Shown one piece after another: positions 1 to 5,757 of a DNA stretch of 6,153 nucleotides. Made by a program: the position numbers and the translations under genes. The DNA comes from an uncultured Lachnospiraceae bacterium (GTDB lineage Bacteria; Bacillota_A; Clostridia; Lachnospirales; Lachnospiraceae), in the NCBI GenBank assembly GCA_947178085.1, contig CAMWWS010000175.1:1-6153 (forward strand). The letters run 5' to 3'. Numbering within the stretch: the stretch's first letter is position 1; every line of letters begins with the position of its first letter. The notes below the pieces were generated by a model. That model ran no database searches. It saw nothing but the letters and a program-made list of their open reading frames with translations, and was not told where the DNA came from.

Positions 1-1
1 T

Positions 2-604
2 ATTAAAACTGCCAATGAAAGTATTTATTATATCGTAGATGATATCCATAGGGCGATTCAGAATAATGAGCAGATTTCTTTTCAATATCTTGAGTGGAAT
101 CTGGAGAAAAAACTAATGCCGCGCAGGGAAGGTAAACTTTACAGGGTAAGTCCATGGGCGCTGACTTGTAAAGATGAAAACTATTATCTTATTGCCCACG
201 ACAATGAGGAAGACAAGATTAAGCATTTCCGTGTGGATAAAATGGGCAGCATCAAGGCACTGTCTAACGTAAAGCGGGAAGGAAGCGCATTATTTGAACG
301 TTTTGACATTGCGGATTATGCTAATAAGACATTCAGTATGTTTGGAGGGAAAGAGGAAACGGTTACGATACAGCTTGAAAACCAACTGATAGGAGTTGTG
401 ATGGATAGATTTGGACAGGATGCTTCCATTAGAATAAGAGATGAGGAGCATTTTTCCGTACGCGTTACCGTAGCCATCAGCGGACAGTTCTTCGGCTGGC
501 TGACAGGATTGGGTGCGGGTGCCAGACTGATTGCGCCGGAGAGTGTTGTGACGCAGTATCAGGAGTTTGTTAATGGGATTATAAAAAACTATCATGAATC
601 TTGA
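2..604 (+). CDS. WYL-domain transcriptional regulator, C-terminal part (5' end outside window)
   Basis: The reading frame is open from the left edge, so the 200 visible residues are the C-terminal part of a longer protein; an ATG at 116 lies inside the domain and is not the start. Visible residues about 16-85 form a WYL domain: a leading helix (VDDIHRAI), then ISFQYLEW, RREGKLYRVSPWAL, the family-naming segment ENYYLIAHD at 59-67, and KIKHFRVDKM at 72-81. Residues about 120-195 resemble the WCX extension (VTIQLENQLIGVVMDRFG, then a strand-rich stretch and a final helix). WYL domains sense ligands, often nucleotides or nucleic acid, in bacterial regulators that normally carry an N-terminal HTH; that part is not in the window. 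The target is unknown. The promoter of the next gene starts on this gene's last bases, so nrdD is transcribed separately. Confidence 0.9.
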   Translation: MKTANESIYYIVDDIHRAIQNNEQISFQYLEWNLEKKLMPRREGKLYRVSPWALTCKDENYYLIAHDNEEDKIKHFRVDKMGSIKALSNVKREGSALFERFDIADYANKTFSMFGGKEETVTIQLENQLIGVVMDRFGQDASIRIRDEEHFSVRVTVAISGQFFGWLTGLGAGARLIAPESVVTQYQEFVNGIIKNYHES

Positions 605-629
605 CACAGAATCAGTATTATCATATACT
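601..629 (+). promoter_or_regulatory. sigma-70/sigma-A promoter for nrdD
   Basis: A perfect -35 TTGACA (601-606), a 17-bp spacer and a -10 TATACT (624-629) give an 11-of-12 match to consensus. Transcription would start near 636, leaving a leader of about 100 nt before nrdD. The -35 overlaps the TGA stop codon of the upstream WYL gene. No terminator hairpin with a T-tract is visible between the WYL stop and this promoter. Confidence 0.8.
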
Positions 630-639
630 ATTCTTATGA

Positions 640-655
640 CCACAAAATGTAGGAA
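640..655 (+). promoter_or_regulatory. NrdR-box-like operator 1
   Basis: The 16-mer CCACAAAATGTAGGAA matches 8 of 10 positions of the core CwAtATaTwG of the NrdR consensus acaCwAtATaTwGtgt, as I recall it. NrdR is the zinc-finger/ATP-cone repressor of ribonucleotide reductase genes and typically binds two tandem boxes. The flanks match poorly; support comes from the paired box at 671-686, with a 15-bp gap (31 bp start to start). It lies just downstream of the predicted transcription start. Confidence 0.5.
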
Positions 656-670
656 TGTTATGTAAACAAA

Positions 671-686
671 CAACTATATTTTGTAT
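671..686 (+). promoter_or_regulatory. NrdR-box-like operator 2
   Basis: The 16-mer CAACTATATTTTGTAT matches 9 of 10 core positions of the NrdR consensus and 12 of 16 overall. It lies on the same helix face as box 1, 31 bp (about three turns) downstream, which is the spacing described for NrdR tandem sites. It also overlaps the -35 of a weaker candidate promoter, TTGTAT (681-686), 16 bp, TATAAC (703-708), whose repression would fit classic NrdR action better. Confidence 0.55.
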
Positions 687-708
687 ATTTGGATATGTCG
701 CATATAAC
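681..708 (+). promoter_or_regulatory. possible second, weaker nrdD promoter
   Basis: TTGTAT (681-686), a 16-bp spacer and TATAAC (703-708) match 3 of 6 and 5 of 6 consensus bases. Transcription would start near 715, leaving a leader of about 24 nt. The -35 half coincides with NrdR-like box 2. The match is weak and such sites occur by chance in AT-rich DNA, so it is only an alternative to the strong promoter at 601-629. Confidence 0.25.
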
Positions 709-738
709 CCATGTGATTAGTGATGAGAGGGAGATGTT

Positions 739-2928
739 ATGAGTAATCTGTTAGAATCGCAGAGTGCGGTGGACGAGAATTTTGGGGATGAGTTTAAGCC
801 TATTAAAAATGTCAAGGTCATAAAAAAGGATGGTAGCCTTGAGGCTTTTAATGTCCAGAAAGTCATAGATGCTGTTGGTAAAAGCGCTTATCGTGCTTTA
901 ACCAAATTTACGGAAGAAGAGAAACGGCATATCTGCCAGATCGTAGTAAATAAGGTAAACGAATTGAATGATGATGAGATTCCGATTCAGCTCATGCACA
1001 ATGTGGTAGAGAGCGCGTTAGAGGATATTAAGCCGATTGTAGCCAAGAGCTATAGGGATTATCGTAATTATAAACAGGACTTCGTACGAATGATGGATGA
1101 TGTTTATAAGAAAAGCCAGTCTATCATGTATGTTGGTGACAAGGAGAATGCTAATACGGACAGCGCCCTTGTTTCTACCAAGAGAAGCCTTATTTTTAAC
1201 CAGTTTAATAAAGAATTATATCAGAAATTTTTCATGACGACGGAAGAAATTCAGGCGTGTCGTGACGGATATATCTATGTGCATGATATGTCTGCAAGAA
1301 GGGATACGATGAACTGCTGTCTGTTCAATGTTGCAGAGGTACTGCATGGCGGTTTTGAAATGGGAAATATCTGGTATAATGAGCCAAAGACGTTGGATGT
1401 AGCATTTGATGTCATCGGAGATATCGTGCTGAGCGCGGCAAGCCAGCAGTACGGAGGCTTTACAGTGCCGGAAGTGGACAAGATACTGGAGCCGTACGCC
1501 GAGAAGACATATCAGAAAAGCCTGAATAAATATAAAGAGCTTGGAATAGATGAGGAAAAAGCTGAGTCTGAGGCTTTAGAGGATGTTAAGAGAGAATTTG
1601 AGCAGGGATTCCAGGGTTGGGAATATAAATTCAATACTGTAGCAAGCAGCCGTGGCGATTATCCGTTTATTACCGTAACAGCGGGCATCGGAACAGGAAA
1701 GTTTGCGAAGATGGCGACTATAATAATGTTGAATGTACGTAAGGTCGGACAAGGAAAAAAGGAGTGCAAGAAGCCTGTACTGTTCCCTAAGATTGTATTT
1801 CTTTATGATGAAAATCTGCATGGACCGGGTAAAGAGCTGGAAGACGTGTTTGAGGCCGGTGTGCAGTGCTCCGCGAAAACAATGTATCCTGACTGGCTGA
1901 GCCTGACCGGAAAAGGTTATGTTCCCAGTATGTATAAGCAATATGGAAAGGTTATCTCACCTATGGGCTGTAGGGCTTTCCTTTCACCGTGGTATGAAAA
2001 GGGCGGTATGCACCCTGCAGATGATAGTGATTCACCGATTTTTGTAGGAAGATTCAATATAGGAGTGGTTTCTCTGCATTTGCCCATGATTTTGGCAAAA
2101 TCCCGTCAGGAAAGCAAGGACTTCTATGATGTGCTGGACTACTATTTAAACTTGATCAGGCAGCTTCATATCAGAACATATGCTTATCTGGGAGAAATGC
2201 GTGCGTCAACCAATCCGCTTGCTTATTGTGAAGGAGGATTCTATAACGGACATTTGCAGCTTCATGATAAGATTAAGCCGATTTTGAAGACAGCGACGGC
2301 AAGTTTCGGAATTACGGCGTTTAATGAGTTACAGCAGTTATATAACGGAAAATCTCTGGTAGAAGACGGTCAGTTTGCACTGGAAGTATTAGAGCATATA
2401 AATAACAAGATTAACGAATATAAAGAAGAGGACGGTCATCTGTATGCAATTTACGGAACGCCTGCCGAGAACCTGTGCGGTCTGCAGGTGAAACAGTTCC
2501 GCGCTAAATACGGTATTGTGGAAGGCGTGTCCGACAGGGAGTATGTTTCTAACAGTTTCCACTGCCATGTAACAGAGGATATTACTCCGATTGAAAAACA
2601 GGATTTGGAATATCGTTTCTGGGAGCTGTCCAATGGCGGAAAGATTCAATATGTAAAATATCCGATTGATTATAATATTGATGCGATTAAGACCTTAATA
2701 AGACGCGCGATGGAGATGGGCTTTTATGAAGGCGTCAATATGTCTCTTGCCTATTGTGATGATTGCGGGCATCAGGAGCTTGAAATGGATGTGTGCCCTG
2801 TATGCGGCAGCCGTAACCTGACGAAGATAGACAGGATGAACGGTTATCTTGCATATTCGCGTGTTCATGGCGATACGAGACTAAGCGATGCCAAGATGGC
2901 GGAGATTGCGGAGCGGAAAAGTATGTAA
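739..2928 (+). CDS. nrdD: anaerobic (class III) ribonucleoside-triphosphate reductase NrdD
   Basis: This 729-residue cytoplasmic glycyl-radical enzyme reduces ribonucleoside triphosphates to dNTPs without oxygen. Residues about 22-115 are an N-terminal ATP-cone (allosteric dATP/ATP site; starts KNVKVIKKDGSLEAFNVQKV). The catalytic barrel follows: C193 in the NCCLFN motif and C411 in PMGCRAFL are the expected active-site cysteines, C411 being the thiyl-radical residue. Four C-terminal cysteines, C673, C676, C686 and C689 (CDDCG and CPVCG), form the zinc site. G702 in MNGYLAYSRVHG is the expected radical glycine; the E. coli enzyme has CGYL there, so Asn replaces Cys before the glycine. Length is normal for the family and no lesion is seen. 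The ATG is preceded by GAGAGGGAG ending 5 nt upstream. The activase NrdG is next downstream. Control by NrdR is likely from the upstream boxes. Whether formate or a redoxin is the reductant cannot be read safely here. Confidence 0.97.
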   Translation: MSNLLESQSAVDENFGDEFKPIKNVKVIKKDGSLEAFNVQKVIDAVGKSAYRALTKFTEEEKRHICQIVVNKVNELNDDEIPIQLMHNVVESALEDIKPIVAKSYRDYRNYKQDFVRMMDDVYKKSQSIMYVGDKENANTDSALVSTKRSLIFNQFNKELYQKFFMTTEEIQACRDGYIYVHDMSARRDTMNCCLFNVAEVLHGGFEMGNIWYNEPKTLDVAFDVIGDIVLSAASQQYGGFTVPEVDKILEPYAEKTYQKSLNKYKELGIDEEKAESEALEDVKREFEQGFQGWEYKFNTVASSRGDYPFITVTAGIGTGKFAKMATIIMLNVRKVGQGKKECKKPVLFPKIVFLYDENLHGPGKELEDVFEAGVQCSAKTMYPDWLSLTGKGYVPSMYKQYGKVISPMGCRAFLSPWYEKGGMHPADDSDSPIFVGRFNIGVVSLHLPMILAKSRQESKDFYDVLDYYLNLIRQLHIRTYAYLGEMRASTNPLAYCEGGFYNGHLQLHDKIKPILKTATASFGITAFNELQQLYNGKSLVEDGQFALEVLEHINNKINEYKEEDGHLYAIYGTPAENLCGLQVKQFRAKYGIVEGVSDREYVSNSFHCHVTEDITPIEKQDLEYRFWELSNGGKIQYVKYPIDYNIDAIKTLIRRAMEMGFYEGVNMSLAYCDDCGHQELEMDVCPVCGSRNLTKIDRMNGYLAYSRVHGDTRLSDAKMAEIAERKSM

Positions 2929-2956
2929 AAGTTCAGGCTTGGCAAGTCACGAACTT
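2929..2956 (+). other. hairpin immediately after the nrdD stop codon
   Basis: The six bases after the stop, AAGTTC (2929-2934), pair with GAACTT (2951-2956). Inside, GGCTT (2936-2940) pairs with AAGTC (2944-2948, one G-U pair) around a GGC loop, giving 11 pairs with a small internal loop. It has no T-tract, so it is not itself a terminator. Its 3' arm is the same GAACTT that can pair with TAAGTTC at 3022-3028, so it competes with the base of the larger downstream palindrome. Confidence 0.45.
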
Positions 2957-3028
2957 ATCCAAAATAAACAAAAACGGCGCTCGTCGCAAGCGTAATCGCG
3001 CCTTATTTTGTTTATTTTGTCTAAGTTC
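2951..3028 (+). terminator. large inverted repeat / probable intrinsic terminator between nrdD and nrdG
   Basis: The GC core GGCGC (2976-2980) pairs with GCGCC (2998-3002). It is flanked by AAAATAAACAAAA (2961-2973) pairing perfectly with TTTTGTTTATTTT (3006-3018), the A-tract/T-tract arrangement of an intrinsic, potentially bidirectional terminator. An outer clamp GAACTTA (2951-2957) pairs with TAAGTTC (3022-3028), making a 78-bp imperfect palindrome. The loop (2981-2997) can form a short CG/CG inner stem. Its place inside the nrdDG module suggests partial termination that lowers nrdG relative to nrdD, or an RNA-processing or stability element. A small palindromic repeat element inserted here is the alternative. 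Confidence 0.65.
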
Positions 3029-3066
3029 TGATTATAAGCGAAATTACATATGTAAATAAGTAGATT

Positions 3067-3071
3067 GAGAG
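3067..3071 (+). promoter_or_regulatory. nrdG ribosome binding site
   Basis: GAGAG lies 8 nt upstream of the ATG at 3080 and selects that start over the in-frame TTG at 3065, which overlaps this site and has no purine-rich sequence at a proper distance. No convincing sigma-70 promoter is seen between the palindrome and this site; TATAAG at 3033-3038 lacks a good -35. Confidence 0.55.
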
Positions 3072-3079
3072 TTGATTAT

Positions 3080-3580
3080 ATGAGGTATCATAATATTACG
3101 AAGGACGATATGTTGAATGGGGATGGGCTGAGGGTGGTTCTGTGGGTTGCAGGCTGCTCTCATTGCTGTAGGGAATGTCAGAACCCGATTACATGGGATC
3201 CTGATGGAGGACTGCCGTTTGATGAACAGGCGAAGAAGGAAATTTTCGACCAGTTAGAAAAAGAATATATTTTCGGTATTACCTTTTCAGGCGGAGACCC
3301 GCTTCATCCTGCCAATAGAGCTGATGTCAGAAATCTCATGATGGAGATTAAAGAAAAGTATCCGGATAAGACAATCTGGCTCTACACGGGAGACGTCTGG
3401 GAGAATATTATGAATGATACTCTTATGAAATATGTTGATGTGTTGGTAGATGGTGAATTTATGGTAGAATTAAAGGATACCAAGCTGCGCTGGAAAGGAA
3501 GCAGCAACCAGAGAGTGATTGATGTGCAAAAGACCTTGGAATCGGAAGATATATCAGTTCCGGTGCTGCATTGTTTATAA
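3080..3580 (+). CDS. nrdG: anaerobic ribonucleotide reductase activating protein NrdG (radical SAM)
   Basis: NrdG uses a [4Fe-4S] cluster and S-adenosylmethionine to generate the glycyl radical on NrdD. From the ATG at 3080 the protein is 166 residues, close to the usual family length. The N-terminus MRYHNITKDDMLNGDG is the familiar NrdG opening. C26, C30 and C33 form the CX3CX2C cluster motif (AGCSHCCRECQNP); C29 is an extra cysteine within it. GITFSGGDPLHP (66-77) is the radical-SAM GGE-type motif that contacts the methionine moiety. The longer TTG-initiated form (start 3065) would add five residues not typical of the family. It lies 151 nt after the nrdD stop, behind a terminator-like palindrome, so it is either expressed by read-through or from a promoter I could not identify. 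The dut gene follows after 83 nt. Confidence 0.96.
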   Translation: MRYHNITKDDMLNGDGLRVVLWVAGCSHCCRECQNPITWDPDGGLPFDEQAKKEIFDQLEKEYIFGITFSGGDPLHPANRADVRNLMMEIKEKYPDKTIWLYTGDVWENIMNDTLMKYVDVLVDGEFMVELKDTKLRWKGSSNQRVIDVQKTLESEDISVPVLHCL

Positions 3581-3663
3581 ACTGTTATCGCAGTTCTGGA
3601 TACTAAAATGGAATCTTGTAATTGCCTGGATAGTGGCAAAAAGAATGGAGCATGGCTGAATAA
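3581..3663 (+). other. nrdG-dut spacer with possible 19-codon ORF coupled to dut
   Basis: Two small stems are visible: AACTG/CAGTT (3580-3584 with 3591-3595) and TTGCC/GGCAA (3622-3626 with 3635-3639). Neither has a T-tract, so co-transcription of nrdG and dut is expected. An ATG at 3608 opens a 19-codon frame, in the same frame as nrdG, whose TGA (3665-3667) overlaps the dut ATG as ATGA. Its own ribosome binding site is poor and the peptide has no recognisable motif, so it is more likely chance than a gene. Confidence 0.3.
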
Positions 3664-4098
3664 ATGAAAACAATTAAAATAAAGTATTTTACGGATAAAA
3701 TAGATAAATTAACATACATAGACGGCAAATCGGACTGGATTGATTTACGTTCCGCAGAGGATGTTACGTTAAAGAAAGGCGATTTTAAATTGATTTCATT
3801 GGGCGTGGCAATGGAACTGCCCGAAGGGTATGAGGCGCACGTCGTTCCGAGAAGTTCTACTTTTAAGAACTTCGGTATTATTCAGGCTAACCATCAGGGT
3901 GTTGTTGATAACACTTACTGCGGTGACAATGACCAGTGGTTTATGCCTGTATACGCTGTACGCGACACGCAGATTCATGTTAATGACAGAATCTGCCAGT
4001 TCCGTATTATGAAAAACCAGCCCAAAATTGTTTTTGAAGAAGTTACAAGTCTCGGTAATGAAGACAGAGGCGGACACGGAAGCACGGGAACACAGTAA
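3664..4098 (+). CDS. dut: dUTP diphosphatase (dUTPase)
   Basis: This 144-residue protein matches the trimeric dUTPase fold, which hydrolyses dUTP to dUMP and pyrophosphate, keeps uracil out of DNA and feeds thymidylate synthesis. The five family motifs are in order: [10 protein letters not shown] (25-33, with the usual Gly before DL replaced by Ile); [13 protein letters not shown] (62-72); [13 protein letters not shown] (79-88), with D82 as the expected general base and Y85 as the sugar-discriminating residue; IV, RICQFRI (109-115); V, RGGHGSTG (135-142), in which His138 stands where many dUTPases have the uracil-stacking Phe. The start is fixed because an in-frame TAA (3661-3663) directly precedes the ATG. 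The nearest Shine-Dalgarno, GGAG at 3647-3650, is 13 nt away, which is rather far. Placement after nrdDG fits, because NrdD yields dUTP directly from UTP. Confidence 0.93.
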   Translation: MKTIKIKYFTDKIDKLTYIDGKSDWIDLRSAEDVTLKKGDFKLISLGVAMELPEGYEAHVVPRSSTFKNFGIIQANHQGVVDNTYCGDNDQWFMPVYAVRDTQIHVNDRICQFRIMKNQPKIVFEEVTSLGNEDRGGHGSTGTQ

Positions 4099-4103
4099 CA
4101 AAT

Positions 4104-5525
4104 TTATTCCCTTGACTCAGGAAGCCGCATACGTAAGAATCTCTTGGCCAATTGTCTCGGATTCAGCGGAAGAATCGGATATATATAACTTTGACCTGAC
4201 AAAGTTTTGTTACATACAATTGCAAGAAGTAAAATGACAATTGCAGCCACATATCCATATATGCCAAACAGAGCAGTCAGTATAAGGTTGAGGATTCTCA
4301 TGAATTTCAGCGCATATCCAAGCTCGTAACTCGACTGCGTATAGTTGGCAATTGCTACGAAGGCCATATACAGCATCACCTCAGAATTAAACCAGCCGCT
4401 ATTAACTGAAAACTCACCAAGTACAAGCGCCGCCATAACACTAAGGGGCGTACTGAGCATATTCGGCGTATTGATAGCCGCTAATTTCAGTCCGTCAATT
4501 GCCAGTTCCAGTATCAGAAACTGCGCGATAAGCGGTATATTTGAGGGTTCCTTAACCATGATAAAGCGATATGACTCCGGTATCCATTCAGGTCTTTGCA
4601 TTAAAAGCAGAAATGTAGGAGTAATCAAATACGTCATAATACTAATCACAAAGCGGGAAAGTCGCAGATATGTTCCCGTGACCGGCGGAAAGTAATAATC
4701 ATCCGCTTCTTCCACAATATCAAAAATCGAAGTAGGAACAATCATTGCAGACGGCGAATTGTCTACGAGAATGATAATATCCCCTTCCAGTATCTGTGCT
4801 GACGCCGTATCGGGACGTTCCGTGAATTTGAACTTCGGAAATGGGTTAAACCAGCATCTTTTATATAGACATTCCGCAAGGCTTTCCTGATTCATCGTAA
4901 GAGCATCTACTTTGATTTCGGATATACGCTTTTTGATTTTATTTAAGAATTCATGATCGACCCTGTTATCCATATAGCATAGTACGATGTCGGTCTTGGA
5001 GCTTTTTCCGGCATTCATCATTTCCATACGGAGCTCAGTGCTTCTGATTCTTCGACGTATCAGAGCCGTATTGAAAACAACCGTTTCTACAAATCCGTCT
5101 TTGGAGCCTCTAAGCGTTTTATCTTTCTCAGGTTCCTCCACGCCTCTTGCCGGATAAGTCCTTGAATCTATTAAGACACACCTGTCATATCCGTCAATGA
5201 AAAGAGCGAATACGCCGGAAAGGATGTTGTAAAAAATATCATCCCACTTGTCTTTTAAATCAACTTCCACATATGGAGTCGCTTTTTTTGCCATTTCATG
5301 TGCGTTTTGCGGCATATCATCAGGGTTTAAATCTATGAAGTACTGTAGGATTTTCATCATCAGCTCGTCTTTACAGAAGCCGTCTACAAAATATATACAT
5401 GCCTGCCTGCCGCCTACTTCTATAACCCTGTACACAATATCAAAATTGGTATCCGGCGCCAGTCTTTCAGCCAGATAACTCATGTTTTCATCTAATGCTG
5501 TAGTCATTGTTTCTTGTTTATACAC
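4104..5525 (-). CDS. spoVAF: GerA-family spore germination protein, SpoVAF-like
   Basis: This 473-residue protein resembles the A subunit of GerA-type germinant receptors and best fits SpoVAF. A soluble N-terminal half carries the family blocks SRTYPARGVEEPE (121-133), LRGSKDGFVETVVFNTAL (138-155) followed by the basic RRRIR, the RPDTASAQILEGDIIILVD region (238-255), and PSAMIVPTSIFD (258-269). About five membrane segments follow, near 292-309, 328-350, 355-375, 383-400 and 408-437. Such proteins sit in the inner spore membrane; GerA A subunits form ion channels and SpoVAF is reported to enhance germination. The start is GTG at 5525, chosen because GGAAGGAG lies 9 nt upstream; the next ATG (5507) is too far from it. 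No B or C subunit or other spoVA gene is adjacent, so it appears to be a solo gene. Assignment to SpoVAF rather than another GerA-like A subunit is by recognition, moderately sure. Confidence 0.9.
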   Translation of the reverse strand: MYKQETMTTALDENMSYLAERLAPDTNFDIVYRVIEVGGRQACIYFVDGFCKDELMMKILQYFIDLNPDDMPQNAHEMAKKATPYVEVDLKDKWDDIFYNILSGVFALFIDGYDRCVLIDSRTYPARGVEEPEKDKTLRGSKDGFVETVVFNTALIRRRIRSTELRMEMMNAGKSSKTDIVLCYMDNRVDHEFLNKIKKRISEIKVDALTMNQESLAECLYKRCWFNPFPKFKFTERPDTASAQILEGDIIILVDNSPSAMIVPTSIFDIVEEADDYYFPPVTGTYLRLSRFVISIMTYLITPTFLLLMQRPEWIPESYRFIMVKEPSNIPLIAQFLILELAIDGLKLAAINTPNMLSTPLSVMAALVLGEFSVNSGWFNSEVMLYMAFVAIANYTQSSYELGYALKFMRILNLILTALFGIYGYVAAIVILLLAIVCNKTLSGQSYIYPILPLNPRQLAKRFLRMRLPESRE

Positions 5526-5534
5526 TGATCCAAA

Positions 5535-5542
5535 CTCCTTCC
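5535..5542 (-). promoter_or_regulatory. ribosome binding site selecting the GTG start of the germination gene
   Basis: On the minus strand this reads GGAAGGAG, a strong Shine-Dalgarno, 9 nt before the GTG at 5525-5523. It decides the start in favour of GTG over the ATG six codons downstream. Confidence 0.8.
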
Positions 5543-5610
5543 AAGATAATTTTTATATTCCGAGAAAATTTTATATTATAAGAAATTACGCCGTAGCGAT
5601 GATTTTTCTA

Positions 5611-5640
5611 TAGTATTTCACAGGAGTCATTTTTTATTCT
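5611..5640 (-). promoter_or_regulatory. candidate forespore (sigma-G/sigma-F type) promoter for the germination gene
   Basis: On the minus strand, AGAATA (5640-5635), 17 bp, then AATACTA (5617-5611) resembles the sigma-G consensus of roughly GMATA at -35 and CATNNTA at -10, with one mismatch at the first -10 base. It would give a leader of about 80 nt. spoVAF is a forespore-expressed gene in Bacillus, so this sigma factor is expected. A TATAAT closer to the gene (minus strand, near 5571-5576) lacks any -35. AT-rich sequence makes chance matches common. Confidence 0.35.
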
Positions 5641-5688
5641 TTTTATCAGTCCATATGTGGAAAATGTTATGTAAAAAATATGTTTGTC

Positions 5689-5717
5689 TTGTCTTTTCAG
5701 AAAGTAAATAGTACAAT
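5689..5717 (+). promoter_or_regulatory. sigma-70/sigma-A promoter for the SGNH esterase gene
   Basis: TTGTCT (5689-5694), 17 bp, TACAAT (5712-5717) match consensus at 4 of 6 and 5 of 6 positions with optimal spacing. The start would fall near 5724, leaving a leader of about 34 nt. This supports separate transcription of the esterase, divergent from the germination gene. Confidence 0.6.
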
Positions 5718-5743
5718 ATTTGTATCACGATTTAGCAGAAGGC

Positions 5744-5748
5744 AGGAG
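5744..5748 (+). promoter_or_regulatory. ribosome binding site of the SGNH esterase gene
   Basis: AGGAG lies 9 nt before the ATG at 5758 but only 3 nt before the in-frame ATG at 5752, so 5758 is the better start. Confidence 0.7.
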
Positions 5749-5757
5749 TGAATGTAT

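Noticed and set aside
654..666. 13-mer AATGTTATGTAAA shared with 5663-5675
   Set aside because: Both copies are in AT-rich intergenic DNA; one such 13-mer match in a 6-kb window is not far from chance, and flanking bases do not extend it.
290..673. Minus-strand open frame of 127 codons at the WYL gene end
   Set aside because: It is antisense to a recognisable WYL/WCX region and runs through the nrdD promoter; no ribosome binding site or motif supports it.
693..705. Small hairpin ATATG-TCG-CATAT in the nrdD leader
   Set aside because: Five AT-rich pairs with a three-base loop are too weak for a riboswitch or attenuator, and no known riboswitch core is recognisable in the leader.
1576..1941. 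Minus-strand open frame of 121 codons
   Set aside because: It lies entirely within nrdD, which has unbroken family similarity across this stretch; the product looks like a reverse-complement shadow.
3044..3055. Perfect 12-bp palindrome TTACATATGTAA upstream of nrdG
   Set aside because: It is short, AT-rich, and matches no operator I can name; the NrdR core is not satisfied. Such palindromes arise by chance in this composition.
3065..3079. TTG start adding five residues to NrdG
   Set aside because: It lacks a properly placed Shine-Dalgarno, while the ATG at 3080 has one and gives the usual NrdG N-terminus.
4345..4695. Plus-strand open frame of 116 codons
   Set aside because: It is antisense to the membrane domain of the germination protein, whose family motifs are clear, and its translation shows no family signature.
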